Positions 49,267-60,875 of a stretch of 64,000 nt of DNA are shown one piece after another (position 1 is the stretch's first letter; every line of letters begins with the position of its first letter). The notes beneath the pieces are model-generated. The model was given only the letters and a program-made list of their open reading frames with translations. It did not search any database and was not told where the DNA came from. The stretch lies in NCBI RefSeq assembly GCF_030272615.1, contig NC_081408.1:63422614-63486613 (forward strand), read 5' to 3'. The translations under genes were made by a program, and so were the position numbers. This DNA is from Cryptomeria japonica. Taxonomy: Eukaryota > Streptophyta > Pinopsida > Cupressales > Cupressaceae.

Positions 49267-50029
49267 ATGGAAAATCTGATGAAGCAACTTGAAGCAGCTC
49301 TCTCAAACTATGATGCAGAAAAATTGAAAAATATCAAACTAGAAGATGATCTAAAAGCAGCTCAGGATATCATTCAGGCACTTCAAGAGAATCTTACTAT
49401 TGTAAGAAATAAGAGAAGATAACTTTGTGAGAAGATGCAAAATGAGAATGATGAAAAGGAATCACTTAATGATATGTTAAGTAAGGTGAAACTAGAGAAC
49501 ATAACTACAAAAAATGAGATGCAGGATATGACTATGAGATTTTGTAAAGAGATTGAAGATAGGAAGAAGAATGAAGAAGAATTGACTAGAAGACTAAGTG
49601 ATGCAACAAATGAGAACACAAGACTTAGCTATGAAAATTATCTATTAAAGATAGATCTAACGCACACTCAGAATGACTCCAATGAACTAATGAGACAGAA
49701 AGAAGTCTTAGAAAGAGTACTAGAAACTGCAAATCAACATAAAGAAAAATTCAAGAAAAGCTTAGAGGAACTTGGCACCTTGCTGAAGAATCAAAAACCT
49801 AAAGGTGACACTTCTGGAATTGGCTTTGAATTTGGTGAAAGCTCTGATATTGCAAACACACAGGATCACAGCAAACCAGTAAGGCAACCTAATGCTTATA
49901 AATTCAATGGAAAATATTTTAACTGTAATAAGTATGGTCATAGAGCAAATGACTGTAGATCTAGAAATTATCAAAATATCAACACACCCACCGGTCAGTA
50001 TTTTCTACTGCACATCGACACATTGCTTT
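49267..50029 (+). pseudogene. Gag-like ORF1 of element F, truncated after the first knuckle
   Basis: ATG 49267 (MENLMKQLEAALSNYD) in one frame, with TAA at 49420 shared with E. The coiled-coil region is well kept. The only knuckle, YFNCNKYGHRANDC (near 49916), has Tyr for the first Cys. After NTPTGQ the reading frame crosses the deletion junction near 49997 and ends out of frame within former ORF-X sequence. Knuckles 2-4 of E are absent. Confidence 0.82.
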
Positions 50030-50030
50030 A

Positions 50031-51483
50031 ATGGTTGGAAGAGTTAATGAGGTTACTAAGGAGACAAAAAATGCATGGGACATTTTCCTAGTGAAAAAAG
50101 AAAAACAAGAAGAATACATGAGCCACAAACCTATACAGGTATACCAGAAAGAAAGAGACAAGGGTAAAGGTAAAGTTGGTGGACCACCTAGTATCAAGAT
50201 TAAAGACAACTTACCCCCACCTCCTTTTATGACTCCACTGGTAACAACAACAACTACAAAAGATCAATCGATAGTTGAAAGTATGGATGTAGAGGATGTC
50301 AATCCTAATTCTGAAGTCTTATATATAGTGGATGTTGATACTCAAAAGATCAACATTGTGGTAGACAAAGATACAGCTGATAAGACTGGCATGGCTAGTG
50401 AGCATCCGGTAGATGAGCAAACTGAAAACACACAAGAGAAACTGGTGGATGTCAAATAGAAATAGGTAGAAACTCAGACTCAGACTGAGACAATGCAACA
50501 AATAGAGAAACAAATAGAGCAAAAGGCTCTGGAACAGGAACAACAACAGGTACAAGAATAGGTTCATGAGGAAACAGTGCAACTAGCAACTGGAGAAGTA
50601 GAAAAATCATTGCTTAAGGAAATACAAACACAAACAGACCTACTAGAGGTCAATACAAGCTTGGTTACTTCCACCGGTGGTACTCAAAATGTAGGTTCCT
50701 CATCATCAAGCTACAAATCAACTAATGTGATAGAAGTACTCTTAGATTCAATTAAAAGGATAACAGATTGCATCTCACAAGCTTATAAGGCAATACATGA
50801 CACAATCCTAATTTGAAGGTAATTGCTCCTAACTGTAATATAGATAATAAAGATTCTTTAGGACAACTTGATACCTTGTGTAAATATATCATAGAAAACA
50901 TTGAGAAAATAAAGGAAGAGACATTGAAGGACAAAGTAGAAATTGAAAAGAAAAAATTCTTTGATGACCAGATAAAGAAGTGTACTAGGGATTTTGACAC
51001 ACTTCTATCGAAACTATGTAACTTATTGAAAGAGTACAAAACTTTGTACAAAGATACCTGTAAGACAAACTTTTTGACTGTAGACATAGATAAGAAAATA
51101 AGCAAGGCACATGATGAAATCAATAAACTTGCTGATAATTTTGTTAACCCACTTGATGCATTATCAGTTTTTGAGAAAAAGATAACAAATTTTGAGGAAG
51201 AATTACTTAAATTAGAAAGAGAAAAGGAGAGAATAGTGAAAAAGGCAAAGCATTTGAGATTAAAACTAAGTCCAAGATTGGACTATCTAGCATCATTGTG
51301 GAAGAAAATATCTGAGGTACTAATACAGGGACAGAAAACACCGGCAGAGCATTTGCAGCACCTCACCGGTACAACTAAAAGAACAAAGACAACAATAAAA
51401 GATAGTAAAAAGTTTATGGAGAGTATAAACTTGATTTTGGTGGATCTATTTCAAATTGTAACTACCCAGTTACAAGGTTGAAA
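50031..51483 (+). pseudogene. ORF-X C-terminal part, element F
   Basis: Starting at MVGRVNEVTKETKNAWD it parallels E from about 45529 on. The globular N-terminal half is deleted. Stops lie near 50457, 50463 and 50559 (TAG where Gln is likely), with a frameshift near 50812. The last 220 codons are open and Lys/Glu-rich (FLTVDIDKKISKAHDE, LKLEREKERIVKKAKHLR), ending TTQLQG and TGA. It shows which part of ORF-X survives in a mobile derivative. Confidence 0.7.
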
Positions 51484-51519
51484 CTACAAACTCTATTGAC
51501 ATCTTGACAACCTTTGTCA

Positions 51520-51681
51520 TTGATGCCAAAGGGGGAGTAGTGGTATGAGAAAATTCAAATATCATAGGAATCATATGCTCAGGGGAAGCACACATTTTTG
51601 GTAACATTTTTGGACTTCACATTTTTTGATACACTTTTGAAATTTCTTGTGAGTGTTGCCATCAATGCCAAAGGGGGAGAT
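51520..51681 (+). other. Polypurine tracts of element F
   Basis: CCAAAGGGGGAGTAGTGG (near 51526), CAGGGGAAGCAC (near 51581) and CAAAGGGGGAGAT (51669-51681, at the LTR), the same set and order as in E. Confidence 0.75.
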
Positions 51682-52478
51682 TGTTGGCATATGCACACTC
51701 CAATGAGACATTGTATGTGATTGAAGGTTTTGTTATTGATGGCAACCTTACAATCCTATGGCACCGACAAGGCATTACACCAACATCAACAGAACACACT
51801 CTACACCGACACTCAGAACACCGACACCATCACATAGAAAGGAAGCATACCGGCACAAAGGCCGACGGGATTTTTGATATATTATATTTTGTTTATTATT
51901 TGAAAAACCTTGTAAGCCGACTTGATATCATTGTAAAATGACTCTTATATATAAAAGAGATCATTGTAGACATTTTGGTAGGGAAGTGAAGTAAGCGAAG
52001 AAAAAGATTAGGCAGACCTATTATGTGAAATATAGGTTAAGGGGTATATGTAAAGAACATAGCAGAAACCGGTACTGAATCTAGCATTGAAGATGCTATT
52101 GTAAAGCAGTACAAGCTATTGGATTTGTATAATCCACATTGTAAGTCAGTGAGACTTCCCATTTGAGCAGTGACCTCTAAGCACTTGGCCTTCCTGTATG
52201 TGTAGGCCCCTATTGTAAGTAATATTCTCTTATTGGCTAGTACCTGAATATTGTGGGTCACAAATCCCACCGAGGTTTTTCCCACACTGGATTTCTTCAT
52301 TAAATCATTGTGTTATGGTGTGATTTTTATGTGGCTTCTTTCATTTTTGTTTATTGCATTATTTCTTGCATACTGGTACACTTTTACAATATGTTCTGCA
52401 TGTTTTAAATTGAGAAATTCTAATTTCCGGTTAGATACTGACTCACCCCCCCTCTCAGTATCTGTGAGTTTCCTAACA
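51682..52478 (+). repeat. 3' LTR of element F
   Basis: 797 bp, TG to CA, partner of 48412-49195, followed by AATCC. Confidence 0.93.
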
Positions 52479-54406
52479 AATCCTTATCTACATTTTCCTC
52501 TATATCCTTTGCATTCTATAAATTATCAGCCAATATATCCTCTTCTGCAAAATTTGACTCACTAACCAGTACAGGGGTAGTTGGTAGAGTGCTAGCCAGT
52601 TGTTCAGTATCTACACTTGGTTGTTCTACTAGTTGTTGATCTTTTGGAAGCTAAATATTCTACGACTAAACAAAATTAGGACTCAATTCATAACCCAAAC
52701 TCACAAGAATTTTTACCCAAATATCTATTATTTTTTTCCAAATTTCCTCAAACCTTTCCAACATTAGGTTGTTTATTTTGTGCTAAGGATTAAATTCAAA
52801 TGAGCCAGTTTTATTTATTAGATTAGTCATCTCTAGAGGAGTTAATGTAGAAGAAAGATTAGCCAATTTGTCTCATTTATTTTCTAGTCTAGATTCTGAG
52901 CATGTAATTTCTTGGCCTCTAACTTATCATACAACTCTTTAGGCAAAAGTTTCTCAAGTTCAAACAATGCCTTACTAAAAGAATCAAGATATAAGAGAAT
53001 TGCTTCCTCAATTTGCTTCTTTCCCTTCTCATCAAATTCATCAAAGAATAAAGAAATGTTATCTAAATTCCCATCACTAATAATTTGATCAGTTAGATCC
53101 TAAGCATCCATTTTCTTCTTACCAGTTCTTCTCTTGGCTTTTAGTTTGGGCTGCTCTTTGGACTTAGGTTTTCGCTTATGTACAATTATGATCTTGGGCT
53201 TCCAGGGAGTCTCCTTAATAGGTTATTTATTTTTCTCCTCCCGCTTCTCCCTCAATACACATTTCTTCATAGGAATTTACTTTATACCCTCATCCGATTA
53301 TGTTTCCTCAAAAGAAACAATCATGGGTTGTCAAGTAGCCTTCTTCCTTTTCTTTGTAGGCTCAGTCAGTTTAGAACTAGCAGGCTCAGTGGATGATGCT
53401 TCTAGTTTCTTGGAAGTATCTTTAGTTACCAGGACCACATTGGGAGCAGCCTGAGCTACTTTCTAGGATTCTTCTACTTCATCTCTTCTTTCCTACAGGC
53501 TTCAATAATTTTAATTTTTTGTTCAATTTCTGACCTATCATGCCCTTCACCTATAAGATATTTTTCTGCAACCTTATTCATCTTCTTTCTTATTTCCATT
53601 GCAACCTTCTCTTTGTGAACCTTAAGCCCTTTTTCTTGGGCGGTGTCAAGTTTTTCTTTTTTTTCATCTACTAATGCTTGTAGTAAATGTTGTGCATAGG
53701 CATCTAGTGTGGCCTTGTCCACCACATAGCCCATATAATCTTGGGCTGGACAACTTCCATCATGTATTCATCTTTGTTAACATAAAACAAATAGTATCCT
53801 TATACTTTTCTACTATAGACTTAGGAATTATAGATCTATTTTTCATTTCTTTGTGGAATGTCTTGAAAAATGCCCATACATTAGCCTTACTTAACTTGTC
53901 CCCTTAACTATCCAAAATTTGACCTATCAGAGATTCTACCAGGTGGTCAAAACCCCATTGAATCTTTTCGAAACCGAGAACAGTGCCCAAAAAGTAAAAG
54001 ACCAGATAGATAATAAAAGAGCCATACTGAAAAGTATTCTTCTTATCTTGCTTGATTTTGTTATCATTGTTTTAAATACGATGAAAATCTTGCCTTTTAG
54101 CTGTTGGAGTCTATCAAAACTCAAAAATATGACCTTTCCCTATGAGTTTGTGGTTCTGAGGGTTTAGGGTTTTTAATTTTTCATGAAAGCATTTAAAATT
54201 AAACCTTTGTAGTGCATTGTTGTAATTCATTTTGAACTTGAACCCTTAAACCAAATTAGTTCAAGGTTCAAGGTTCAACCATTTCTTCTGTTTATCTCAT
54301 GCCTTTGTAAATGAGCAAGTGTGAATGCGTTATGTCAGTCTTGAACCATTTACAAACTGGTTCAAGGTTCAAAATTTCAAAATTTCCCTTTCTTTTGAGG
54401 TCATTG
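52479..54406 (-). pseudogene. ORF-X of element H, N-terminal and linker piece
   Basis: From about 54110 down to the F insertion site. Blocks that match E by eye: KKNTFQYGSFIIYLVFYF (near 54040); FDHLVESLIGQILDS then FFKTFHKEMK (53830-53950); IVEKYKDTICF (near 53800); YMGYVVDKATLDAYAQHLL (53680-53735); a basic linker (KAKRRTGKKK, near 53115); and KELYDKLEAKKLH (near 52920). Frame changes occur near 54000, 53770 and 53735, with many stops. The part from 54170 to 54406 shows no recognisable coding. The order of blocks is the same as in E. Confidence 0.6.
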
Positions 54407-55467
54407 TGTTAGGTCCCAAAGGCAACTGAGACGGGGGGGTGAATCAGTTGTCTATTAATTTCAACCAAATATACTTTAACCAAACTTAGTGTATAATACC
54501 GATAAACCAAACTTTAATGTTGGTAGACATTTTAATAGCTAATTGCAATACCAGTAAAGTTTAATGCATGAAACAGAAAGAAAAATAACATACACAACAC
54601 ATAACACAATTATTTGTATGTGGAAACCCTGTAAGGGGAAAAACCATGATGGGAAACCTTACCCACAATCAAATGATACTACTGCAGATAGTATGTGTGT
54701 ACAAATGGGGTCTGCACATGTAGAAAGGCCAACTACCTAGATCTCACTGCTCAATCACAAAAAGGGAGTCACATTGACTACAATTGGATGATTAAATCCA
54801 ATGACAATGTACTTCTCAAAATAGCATCTTCATATGTTGGAATCAATACCGGTTAAGCTCTGATTATGTTCTTCAAAAGCATCCTTGAATCTTGAATGAT
54901 GTCTGTGTGTAGATCTCTTCTTATATTCGCATATACCTTATTACAATCCTTTTCCAATTTTACCATATAATCTCATAAATGAGATATTACATATATACAA
55001 AAACCTAAGACCAATTGTGTAGGTCGGCTCACTAAGATATTACAATTAAATTAATTACAAATAAATCAATATGTGATGCATGATGTCGGCTCAATGCATT
55101 TACAACAATATCAAATCATCTCCATAACATGTCATGTTGATCTAGAATAGATAATGCTTGCCGATCCATAACCTAGACCTATTTGTCAGTAACAAAAAAT
55201 ATGCAAACTCTATTATACTAATAACCAAATTACCAAAACCAAGTTTCCAAACAATATCTTTGACATAACCAAGTAATCTCCAGATGATAATAGATCATCC
55301 TTAGTGTCGGTGAACAATATAACCTATCAATGAACCAGATACCAGTGACTGTGCATAAGTCACTGAACATGTCGGTGAACATAACCAAAGATCTCCAAGT
55401 GTTCTCAAGTGTTGAAAAGTGTTGACATCAATGAAAAAACCAATGCAACACATCCATAATACCAACA
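54407..55467 (-). repeat. 3' LTR of element G
   Basis: 1,061 bp, TGTTAGGTCCCAAAGG to CCAACA on the plus strand, the reverse complement of a B-type LTR end. It matches 60876-61812 from 54528 on. Confidence 0.92.
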
Positions 55468-55482
55468 ATCTCCCCCTTTGGT
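55468..55482 (-). other. Polypurine tract of element G
   Basis: On the minus strand ACCAAAGGGGGAGAT touches the 3' LTR. A second tract (TCAAAGGGGGAGAG) is near 55666-55680 and a third near 55770. Confidence 0.82.
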
Positions 55483-55858
55483 ATTGATGGCAACACATGA
55501 TGGAAAAACCATCTAAGTGCCAAAGCAGAAATGCCAAAAACCAAAAACCAACAATCTCCCAAAGAGATCATTAACCAAAAATCAAAATATAGATATAGAG
55601 AGTAAAAATATCTCCGCAATGAATAATTTCTCCCCAAAAGATAATGTGTTTTTCCATAGATATCTCTCCCCCTTTGACATCAAATGCCAAAGCAATACAA
55701 AACCAAATACAAAACAGTTCATAGAACTCGTTACAAATACCAATTGTTATAACCAAATTTATTCAATCTACTCCCCCTGAGAAGTAGCTCTCCTTCATCA
55801 AAGATGGAAAAAAGATATCTCTATTAATTCTCCCAGACTGATGCCATGCTCCAACTAT

Positions 55859-58800
55859 CTAAGTTTCTACTAGTGAGGGTATAACTCCAAGCTTCTATCT
55901 TAGATATTTAAAAGTTTCCTTAGGCAAAGGCTTGGTAAAAATATCTGCAATCTACTCTTTAGTATTCACATAAACCAATTTCACTTCTTTTGCTTTAACA
56001 TTCTCTTTTAGAAAATTGAATATGATAGAAACATGTTTAGTTTTAGAGTGAAATATCAGATTCTTTGATATATCAATTACTGCCATATTATCACAGTAAA
56101 TGATTATAGGTTCATTGCATTTTACTTTTATGTCCTTCAACATTTTCTTGATCCATAATTCTTGTATACAATTAGTTGCTACTGCAACATATTTTGATTC
56201 TGTTGTTGATAATGATGTACAACTTTGTTTCTTGCTCAACCATGAAATTAGTCTGCTACCAAGAAAAAATGCTCCATTGGTGGTGCTTTTTTTGTCATCT
56301 ACATCTCCTGCCCAATTTGCATATGTGTATGCACATAAATCAAAATTTTCATCTTTAGGATACCATAAACCAAGATTTGTAGTGCCTTGTAGATATTGGA
56401 AAATCCTTTTTACTACTGATTCATGATTTTCCTTAGGATTACTCTAAAATCTTGAAACAATACATACTGCATTCATAATATTAGGTCTTGTTTGTATCAA
56501 ATATAGTAAACCTCCTATCATAGACTTGTATCTTGTTGGATTAACAGGTATTGACTCATCCTTCAAAGATAGTTTATTAGTTGTAGTCATAGGTGTACTT
56601 ACCGGTTTAGAGTTTTCCATGCCAAACTTCTTAAGTAATTCCTTCGAGTACTTTGATTGATTTATGAATATACCTTTATCAGTTTGTGAAATTTGCAATC
56701 CTAAAAATAATTTTATCGCTCCAATCATAGACATTTCAAATTCTTCCTGCATCTTATTAGAAAAGTCTTTACACAATCCATCTTCTCCTACAAAAATTAT
56801 ATCATCAACAAAAACTTCAATAACCAAGATGTCATCATTAGTCACTTTGTAATATAAATTGTTGTCAGCATTACCTTTAGTGTAACCAAGCTTCAAAAGA
56901 TATTTGTCCAATCTAGCATACCAAGCTCTAGGAGTTTGCTTCAATCCATATAAAGCTTTCCTTAACCTGCAAACCATATCTTTGTCATCTGTCCAAGAAA
57001 ATCCATCAGGTTGTTCAATGTAAACTTCCTCTTCTAGATCTCCATTAAAAAATGTACATTTAACATCCATTTGATATACTTTATAGTTTTTGTGTGCTGC
57101 AAAAGCCAAGAATAATATGACTGCCTCAATTATAGCTACCGGTGCAAAGGTTAAATTGTAATCAATTATTTCTTTCTGTGAATATCCCTTACACACTAAT
57201 CTTTCTTTATTTTTTATTACCTTACCATCTTCATTAAGTTTATTTCTGAATACCCATTTAATTCCAATTACATTTTTTTTTTTGGGTGGGGAACTAATGT
57301 CCATGTGTTATTCTTTTCAATTTATTCCAATTCATCTTCCATAGCCTTAATCCAATGTTTATCTTAACATGCCTCACTAATAGTTGTTGGTTCAAATTGA
57401 GAAATTAGACACACCTCTTCATTTGTTAGTCTTCCCCTATTCATAACTCCTTGATAGATATTCCCAATTATCTAACTTTTAGAGTTATTCAATCTTACAT
57501 ACCTGGGTGTTTTCACTTGTTGTTGTTCTTCAGTCACTGTGGAATTCTCAGATGATTCTGGTGTGACTGGATCAACATTTTGTATCAGTTTGCTTATAGT
57601 AGGTTCATTTGTGATTATCTCAACTGTCGATTCAGACACTATAGACCTTCTAAATTGTTCATCAATCTTCACATTTGCACTTTCAATGATTTTCTACAAT
57701 CTCTTATTAAAACATCTATATGCCTTTCTCTTAGATGAATAACCAAGAAATATTCCTTCATGACTTCTAGGATCAAATTTGCCAATATAGTCATCTCTCC
57801 TAATATAACATTTGGTTCCAAATATTTTGAAATATTAAAGAGTAGGAGTATTGCCAAACCATATTTCATGAGGGGTTTTACCGGTTTCACCTTTAATGTG
57901 AACTCTATTAAATGTATAAACAGTTGTATTGACTACTTCTCTCCAATACACATGAGGTAGGTTTGCTTCTGACATCATGCTTCTAGTTGCATCCAAAATA
58001 GTTTTGTTCTTCCTTTCCACAACTCCATTTTGCTGGGGTGTCCAAGGTGCTGATAATTGTCTTCTGATTCCATTCACTTCATATAATGCATTAAATTCCT
58101 TAGATGTGAATTCACCTCCTTGATTTGATCTCAAAAATTTGATTTTCTTACCGGTTTCATTCTCTACCATCACCTTGAATAGTTTGAATTTCTCAAAAGC
58201 TTCAGATTTCTCCCTGAGAAAAGTAACCCAACACATTCTAGAATAATCATCAATGATTAGCATAAAATATTTATCACCTTGTAAACTTCTAGTTCTTGTT
58301 GGACCACATAAATCAGTATGAATTAAGTCAAGAAAATTATTGGATTTTTCTTGAATACTCTTAAAAGTTTCTCTAACTTGCTTTCCAAATTGACATTCCT
58401 TATATACCAGATTGTGAGGTTTAACAATCTTAGGTAAATCTCTTACTGCCTTAGTTGTACTGATTTTCACAATGCAATCAAAATTTGTATGACACAGTCT
58501 CTTATGCCATAACCAACTTTCATCAATATGTACAATCAAGCATGTCTTCTCATTGTTATTCAAATGAAAGATATTACCTCTAGTTTGATTACCGGTTGCT
58601 ATTTCCAAACCAGTTCTATTCATGATTTTGCATTTACCATTCTTGAATTGTAATTGAAATCCTTTTTCAACTAATTGACCAACACTCAAAAGATTATGCT
58701 TCAAACCTTCAACATAGTAAGCATTATCAGTATTGTGCTTACCATCAAAAGATATAGTGCCTTTTCCTTTGATCAAACAAGCTTTGTCATCTCCAAATCT

Positions 58801-60006
58801 TACTAGACCTCCATTGTATTCCTAAAAGGTTAAGAATTTACTCTTATCACCAGTCATATGATGTGAACATCCAGAATCAATGATCCATTCATCCTTTTCT
58901 TCAATTTTAGCTGCCAGGGCATGCTCTACCGGTTGAATAGCAGGTGTCAGTTGATCTTCTATTATTGCAACAAAAGACCATCCATTGTCTGTCAATTTCT
59001 CATTGGAATCATCATTAACTCCTTCATCAGCATAGTAACATGATTTGTGTCTATTCTTCTTAAATCTGTACCTTTGATATTCAAGGTTAGGCTTATATGT
59101 TCTTTTAGCTTCTTCTTTCAATCTTGCATGTCTATTAGGACACCTAGAAGCCATATGACCAATTTTATTGTAGTTAAAACATTTAAATGGTGCTTTACCT
59201 TCATACTTACTTCCAACTGGACCTTTAGGCATTTTCCTTGCAAATAGTGCTTCAAGCTCTTCAACTTCTTCATTCTCTCTTTTGATTTCTTCAAGTTCTT
59301 TAGCATATAATGCTTTCCAATCAGATTTTTTAGATGATGATGATGTTGGAGATGATGAAGCTTTGAAAGCCAAATCTATCTTAATTGAAGCAATAGGACC
59401 AAATTTCTCAAGTTCAAAAGCTGAAATTTTTCCAACCAAAGTATCTCTAGATATTGATGCATTAGGAATTGTTCTCAATTTATTAATAGCAGTTACTTTG
59501 ATTTTGTATGTTGGTGGCAAAGATCTTAAAACTTTAGAAACAATTTCATCTTCACTTAAGGATCCTCCATAACATTGTATACCCAGAACAATTTCATTAA
59601 CTCTTTCCATAAAAGCAGAAATCCTTTCATCTGCTTCCATTTTCAGATTTTCATACCTGACCCAAAAGCATTCCAGTTTTGCAATTTTGACTATGGTATC
59701 ACCTTCACTCAATGTCTCCAATTTATCCCAAATATCTTTAGCAGTAGATCGGTCTGATAATCCCATGATTTGCTGATCTGACAATACACTCAAAAGTGCT
59801 TCTCTTGCTTTGCAACCATTCTCCTCATCTTTAGCCAAGGTTGGTGGAATAGGTTGACCTTGAGTAGGAACAACATAGCCATTCTTTGTAACATCCCATA
59901 TATCCTTTTCAATGCAATTCAGATGAGTCTCCATTTTGATCTTCCATATACCATAGTTGGTTCCATCAAGCTTCAGACTATCCTTCCTGAAATAGTTAGT
60001 AGACAT
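55859..60006 (-). pseudogene. gag-pol: Copia gag-pol polyprotein of element G
   Basis: ATG 60006 (MSTNYFRKDSLKLDG) to TAG at 55859, about 1,380 codons in two frames joined by one frameshift at an A/T run near 57275-57300. Gag has a damaged knuckle (CFNYNKIGHMASRC, second Cys is Tyr). Protease DSGCSHHM is near 58855. Integrase (57835-58500) has HTDLCG, SNQGGEF (second catalytic Asp is Asn) and NGVVERKN. Reverse transcriptase keeps FVDDII near 56800. RNase H ends with ADIFTKPLP. Stops include TAG in KFLTF*EYNGG and IVSRF*SNP, both Gln in related copies. Overall it is the least damaged Copia here. Confidence 0.94.
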
Positions 60007-60050
60007 AGGATCTCCTCAAGTTGTTAAACTTCTGCAAAGAGAGGACTTAG

Positions 60051-60546
60051 GAGGATCTTGATCTTCTATCTCAAGAGAGCTTTTGGATCTCCTGAAAGCA
60101 ATGTCTTCCTCAAAAATGACATCTCTGTTAAGTTCAATTAATCTTTGACCAAGTATGTATATCTTATAGGCTTTAGATGTTTCACTATAGCCTACAAACA
60201 CTCCTTTCCTGCCTGAGGGTTATAACTTAGACCTCTTTTCTTTAGGTATATGTAAGTAGACAGGACAACCAAAGATTCTTAGATGACTTATATCAGGTTT
60301 GATGCTAGTGAATGCTTCTTTAGGTGTTTTGTTGTCTAGAAGTGAATGAGGACATCTATTTTGGATGTAGACAACTATCCTAGAGGCTTCGGCCCAAAAT
60401 GAAGTTTTTATGTTTTGATCATGCATCATAGCTCTAGCAACTTCTACTATAGTCCTATTCTTTCTTTATGCCACCCCATTTTGTTGGGGATTATAAGGTA
60501 TAGTAAACTCCCTCCTAATCCCAGCATTTACACAAAACTCCTTAAA
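60051..60546 (-). pseudogene. Fragment of a second Copia: integrase C-terminus and linker
   Basis: On the minus strand FKEFCVNAGIRREFTIP and NPQQNGVA*RKNRT lead to TSFWAEASRIVVYIQNRCP, IFGCPVYLHIPKEKR, GVFVGYSETSKAYKIY and DVIFEEDIAF. This is the end of a Copia integrase and the following linker, in a different Copia lineage from B, C and G. The integrase catalytic Glu codon is a stop (TAA). It ends abruptly at 60051, next to the G leader, and no reverse transcriptase follows. Confidence 0.85.
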
Positions 60547-60875
60547 AATGTTTGATGTATATAAACTTGAAACTTACCTTAGGCGATCCAAACTTGTTAG
60601 TCCTTCCAAGTTTAATTTCATGTCCTTTATTCATGACCTATTTTATAAACTTGGTTCACTCCCTTATTCATGACCTTTTATGTGACTCATTTAGATAGGA
60701 ATAGAGCATTGAGCATCCCTATCCAAGCAATTTGAACCTAACTTTCAAAGAACGAAAGTTGTTGACTTTCTAGGAAAATTAAATTCAAAAAGGTGTAAAT
60801 TGTGTATAAGTACAACTCTCTCTATCATTTCAAACAACTACCTTCAAAGTCTCCTAAATCAAGTTCAATAAAAAA
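60547..60875. other. Unassigned sequence between the Copia fragment and the truncated LTR of G
   Basis: No coding sequence, LTR end or repeat is recognised. It probably entered together with the Copia fragment. Confidence 0.4.

Larger units (their letters stand above)
48412..52478 (+). mobile_element. Element F: internally deleted relative of E
   Basis: 4.07 kb with a perfect AATCC duplication (48407-48411, 52479-52483). LTRs are 784 and 797 bp. Structure and ORFs match E except that about 2.46 kb, from the end of the first zinc knuckle to the middle of ORF-X, is missing. It was inserted separately from E (different duplication) and carries no enzymes. Confidence 0.94.
41022..54406 (-). mobile_element. 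Element H: remnants of an older ORF-X element, split by B, E and F
   Basis: Three separated pieces (41022-41439, 47912-48411, 52479-54406) read on the minus strand as consecutive parts of one ORF-X protein once E and F and one copy of each duplication are removed. No LTR of H can be identified. Its 3' part would have lain left of 10584 before B inserted. The 5' part may lie beyond 54406. Confidence 0.65.

Noticed and set aside
54170-54406. LTR or 5' end of element H
   Set aside because: No TG/CA boundary, primer site or repeated partner could be found.
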